Position numbers and translations under genes: made by a program. This document shows positions 61,219 to 64,000 of a DNA stretch of 64,000 bases, in pieces. Each line of letters begins with the position of its first letter. Positions within the stretch are counted from its first letter, which is position 1. Location: positions 91,184 to 155,183 of the forward strand of contig NZ_CP004394.1 of assembly GCF_000819565.1 (NCBI RefSeq), written 5' to 3'. Origin of the DNA: Celeribacter indicus (lineage in GTDB: Bacteria; Pseudomonadota; Alphaproteobacteria; Rhodobacterales; Rhodobacteraceae). The notes below the pieces were generated by a model. The model saw only the letters and a program-made list of their open reading frames with translations. It had not been told where the DNA came from and ran no database searches.

Positions 61219-63543
61219 GTGACCACCGCCGCCGATCCGCAAACCGCCGCCCGCATCGCCCGCACCATCGCAGGCGAGATTTCCGCCACCCCCGCACAGG
61301 TCGCCGCCGCCGTGACCCTGCTCGACGGGGGCGCGACCGTGCCCTTCGTCGCGCGCTACCGCAAGGAGGTGACCGGCGGGCTCGACGACACGCAGTTGCG
61401 CACGCTGTCGGACCGGCTCGCCTACCTGCGCGAGCTCGAGGCGCGGCGGGTCACGATCCTGCGGTCGATCGAGGACCAGGGCAAGCTGACCGACGACCTG
61501 CGCCGCTCCATCGCCGGCGCGGACAGCAAAGCGGCGCTCGAGGACATCTATCTCCCCTACAAGCCGAAGCGCCGCACCAAGGCGATGATCGCGCGGGAAA
61601 ACGGCCTCGAGCCGCTGCTGCGCGCCATCATGGACACCCGCGCCACCGCGCCCGAAACCCTGGCCGAAGCCTATGTGACCGAGGCCGTGCCCACGGTGAA
61701 GGACGCGCTCAACGGCGCGCGCGACATCCTGACCGAGGAGCTGTCGGAAAATGCCGATCTCCTGGGCCGGCTGCGCGCCTTCATGCGGCAGGAGGCGTTC
61801 GTCTCCGCACGGGTGATCGCGGGCAAGGAGCAGGAGGGCGCGAAATTCTCCGATTATTTCGACCACCGCGAATCCTGGGCCGGCATCCCCTCCCACCGCG
61901 CGCTCGCCATCCTGCGCGCCGCGAAGGAGGAAATCGTGACGATGGAAATCGCCCCCGATCCCGAGGCGGGGCAGGACCGCGCCATCGCGATGATCGCCGC
62001 CACGCTCGAAGCCGGCGGGGAGACGCCCGGCGACCTCTGGCTGCGCGGGGTGGCGAAATGGGCCTGGCGGGTGAAATTCTCCATCTCGCTCTACATCGAC
62101 CTGCTGGGCGAGATGCGCGAGCGCGCGCATGACGAGGCCATCACGGTCTTTTCCCGCAATCTCAAGGACCTGCTGCTCGCCGCCCCGGCGGGCGCGAAGG
62201 CGACGCTCGGCCTCGATCCGGGGATCCGAACCGGCGTCAAGGCGGCGGTCGTGGACCGCACCGGCAAGCTGCTCGACACCGCGACGCTCTACCCGTTCCA
62301 GCCGAGACTGGACCTGCGCGGGGCACAGGCGACGCTCGTCGATCTCATCACCCGCCACGGCATCGAACTGATCGCCATCGGCAACGGCACCGCCAGCCGG
62401 GAAACGGAGCGGCTGGTCGCGGACACGCTCGGCCTGCTGCCGCCGGGGGGGAAGGCGCCGACCAAGGTGGTGGTCTCCGAGGCCGGCGCCTCGGTCTATT
62501 CCGCCTCCGAACTCGCGGCGCAGGAATTCCCCGACCTCGACGTGAGCCTGCGCGGCGCGGTCTCCATCGCCCGCCGCCTTCAGGATCCGCTGGCCGAGCT
62601 GGTGAAGATCACGCCGCAGTCGATCGGCGTCGGGCAATACCAGCATGACGTGGACCAGCGGCGGCTGAGCCAGGCGCTCGAGGCGGTGGTCGAGGACGCG
62701 GTGAACGCGGTCGGCGTCGATCTCAACATGGCCTCCGCGCCGCTTCTGGCGCAGGTCGCGGGGCTCGGGCCGTCCCTCGCGCAATCCATCGTGCTGCATC
62801 GCGACCTGAACGGCGCCTTCCCCTCGCGCAAGTCGCTTTTGAAGGTCGCGGGCCTCGGCCCGAAGGCGTTCGAACAATGTGCGGGCTTCCTGCGGATCCG
62901 CGACGGGGAGGACCCGCTCGACGCCTCCTCCGTCCACCCCGAAGCCTATGACGTCGCGCGCCGGATCGTCTCCGCCTGCGGCCGCGACATTCGCGAGATC
63001 ATGGGCGCCGCCGGCGCGCTGAAGGGGCTCGCCCCCGCGGATTTCGTCACCGGCGATTTCGGCCTGCCGACCGTGCGCGACATCTTCAGCGAGCTGGAAA
63101 AGCCGGGACGCGACCCGCGGCCCGAATTCAGGACCGCGACCTTTGCCGAGGGGGTCGAGGATATCAAGGACCTGAAACCCGGCATGCGGCTGGAGGGCAC
63201 GGTGACGAATGTCGCGGCCTTCGGCGCCTTCGTCGACATCGGCGTGCACCAGGACGGGCTCGTGCATGTGAGCCAGCTCGCCGACCGCTTCGTGAAGGAT
63301 CCCCATGAGGTCGTGAAGGCGGGTGACGTGGTGCAGGTGCGCGTGACCGAGGTCGACATCCCGCGCAAGCGCATCGGCCTGTCGATGCGCAAGGACGGCG
63401 GCGGCTCCGCGCGTGCCGAACGGCAGGACAAGTCCCCTGCCCCGCGCGGCGGCAAGCCGAAGGCACAGGCGCCGGGACGCGGCAAACCGGCGGAGACCGG
63501 CGCCTTCGGCGCGGCCCTGCTCGAGGCGATGAAGCGGAAATAG
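61219..63543 (+). CDS. tex: Tex-family RNA-binding transcriptional accessory protein
   Basis: 774 aa, full length. N-terminal Tex helices ([40 protein letters not shown]), a YqgF-like nuclease fold ([18 protein letters not shown]), HhH motifs ([35 protein letters not shown]) and a C-terminal S1 domain ([35 protein letters not shown]). The GTG start after ATCAGGGAGACGACCC is preferred; an upstream TTG gives a non-conserved Arg-rich leader. Housekeeping gene. Confidence 0.95.
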   Translation: MTTAADPQTAARIARTIAGEISATPAQVAAAVTLLDGGATVPFVARYRKEVTGGLDDTQLRTLSDRLAYLRELEARRVTILRSIEDQGKLTDDLRRSIAGADSKAALEDIYLPYKPKRRTKAMIARENGLEPLLRAIMDTRATAPETLAEAYVTEAVPTVKDALNGARDILTEELSENADLLGRLRAFMRQEAFVSARVIAGKEQEGAKFSDYFDHRESWAGIPSHRALAILRAAKEEIVTMEIAPDPEAGQDRAIAMIAATLEAGGETPGDLWLRGVAKWAWRVKFSISLYIDLLGEMRERAHDEAITVFSRNLKDLLLAAPAGAKATLGLDPGIRTGVKAAVVDRTGKLLDTATLYPFQPRLDLRGAQATLVDLITRHGIELIAIGNGTASRETERLVADTLGLLPPGGKAPTKVVVSEAGASVYSASELAAQEFPDLDVSLRGAVSIARRLQDPLAELVKITPQSIGVGQYQHDVDQRRLSQALEAVVEDAVNAVGVDLNMASAPLLAQVAGLGPSLAQSIVLHRDLNGAFPSRKSLLKVAGLGPKAFEQCAGFLRIRDGEDPLDASSVHPEAYDVARRIVSACGRDIREIMGAAGALKGLAPADFVTGDFGLPTVRDIFSELEKPGRDPRPEFRTATFAEGVEDIKDLKPGMRLEGTVTNVAAFGAFVDIGVHQDGLVHVSQLADRFVKDPHEVVKAGDVVQVRVTEVDIPRKRIGLSMRKDGGGSARAERQDKSPAPRGGKPKAQAPGRGKPAETGAFGAALLEAMKRK

Positions 63544-63568
63544 GGTCTTTTTCCGCGGAAAAGACCCC
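63544..63568 (+). terminator. Terminator-like palindrome after tex
   Basis: GGGTCTTTT-TCCGCGG-AAAAGACCC directly behind the tex stop; the T run is inside the stem, so its strength is uncertain. Confidence 0.6.
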
Positions 63569-64000
63569 GATCCGGCCGGATGCGACCCTGTCCGCGATTC
63601 TCCCGCGGGCGGGCGCGCGCGGCCCCCCTCCCCCACCGCGCACGAGCACCGGGATCTTTTCCGCCAGTCGGAGGCTGGGCCGCAGCGCGTCATAAAAACC
63701 AATTATTTCAAAGACTTATAAGAAATCTAGTGGCTTTCCCCCGCCAGCCCGCCAGATATGGTGTCGCTTTCCCTCCGCGGCGGGGTCAGGAATCTGTTGC
63801 CTTGCGCCCCTTCCCTTGCGTATAGAAACGATAAAGAAAGCTCTGTCGAAAAAGAGCGTTACCGAGAGGCAGCACGACCGGCGTCTGCTCCCGCCCCCTC
63901 CGGGGACCGGGTCCGGCGGGGGTCAAGGAACACAAGCACCGCCCGCGCGCCCAGTCAAGGACGCGCCTCGAACGGGCGTATCGTGCGAATGAGGGCGAGC
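63569..64000. other. Non-coding stretch with promoter, runs off window
   Basis: No convincing gene. An AT-rich block at 63690-63735 precedes a likely sigma-70 promoter, TTGCCT (63797-63802), 18-base spacer, TATAGA (63821-63826). The predicted transcript begins with a small hairpin GCTCT-N8-AGAGC (about 63840-63857) and a GC-rich region. It may be the long leader of the next gene or a small RNA; I cannot match it to a known RNA family. Confidence 0.45.

Noticed and set aside
1-64000. CRISPR arrays, tRNA or rRNA genes, prophage genes
   Set aside because: No regularly spaced repeats, cloverleaf structures or phage structural genes were seen on either strand.

Overview
The window is GC-rich, densely packed DNA from an alphaproteobacterium. 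Many TRAP transporters, the codon bias, the single-subunit style of several catabolic enzymes and the Tex and IS content suggest Rhodobacterales, but no taxonomic marker gene is present, so this is inference.

Region 1 (about 1-43,560) is a large catabolic island that appears to carry its own sigma-54 control system. It holds an rpoN gene (34075-35514), two paralogous sigma-54 activators (9343-11001 and 35853-37493), and twelve good plus one weak -24/-12 promoter (TGGCAC-N5-TTGC type). Each promoter faces a transcription unit of the island, including rpoN itself and etfBA. The gene content describes uptake (two DctPQM TRAP systems), oxidation of alcohols and aldehydes (GMC oxidoreductase, Zn-alcohol dehydrogenase, two aldehyde dehydrogenases, a lone molybdenum hydroxylase subunit), CoA activation (acid-CoA ligase, type III CoA-transferase) and acyl-CoA chemistry. 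The eight-gene operon 19962->11014 contains ligase, acyl-CoA dehydrogenase, enoyl-CoA hydratase, SDR and BadI/MenB-type hydrolase. These are the five steps of the aerobic/anaerobic cyclohexanecarboxylate (ali/bad) ring-opening route, here joined to a 3-hydroxyacyl-CoA dehydrogenase and an AMACR-type racemase. A Cys-less thiolase-like protein, a DUF35 protein, MaoC, a DECR-type SDR and a PcaF-like thiolase suggest side-chain and chain shortening. The natural substrate is unknown; a substituted alicyclic or terpenoid-like acid is my best guess.

Region 2 (43,711-50,526) is a LacI-controlled sugar module: RbsBCA-type ABC importer, Gfo/Idh/MocA dehydrogenase and a TIM-barrel isomerase, with a LacI palindrome in the divergent promoter.

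Region 3 (50,542-59,980) is a LysR-centred module: cyclophilin-like protein, two cupins, double-CMD protein, NADP-binding reductase and a Tat-exported two-subunit molybdenum oxidoreductase. Four copies of the motif TCATGA-N7-TCATGA sit at a constant distance from likely promoters. One of these promoters has been split by an IS5-family (IS427-type) element inserted in its -10 box. That element is in turn interrupted by an IS110/IS1111-family element whose 3' non-coding end can be read as a bridge RNA: its target guides match the IS5 end it sits in and its donor guides match its own ends.

Region 4 (60,051-64,000) holds a GSU2403-type nucleotidyltransferase preceded by palindromes, the RNA-binding protein Tex, a terminator and a 450-bp non-coding stretch with a promoter running off the window.
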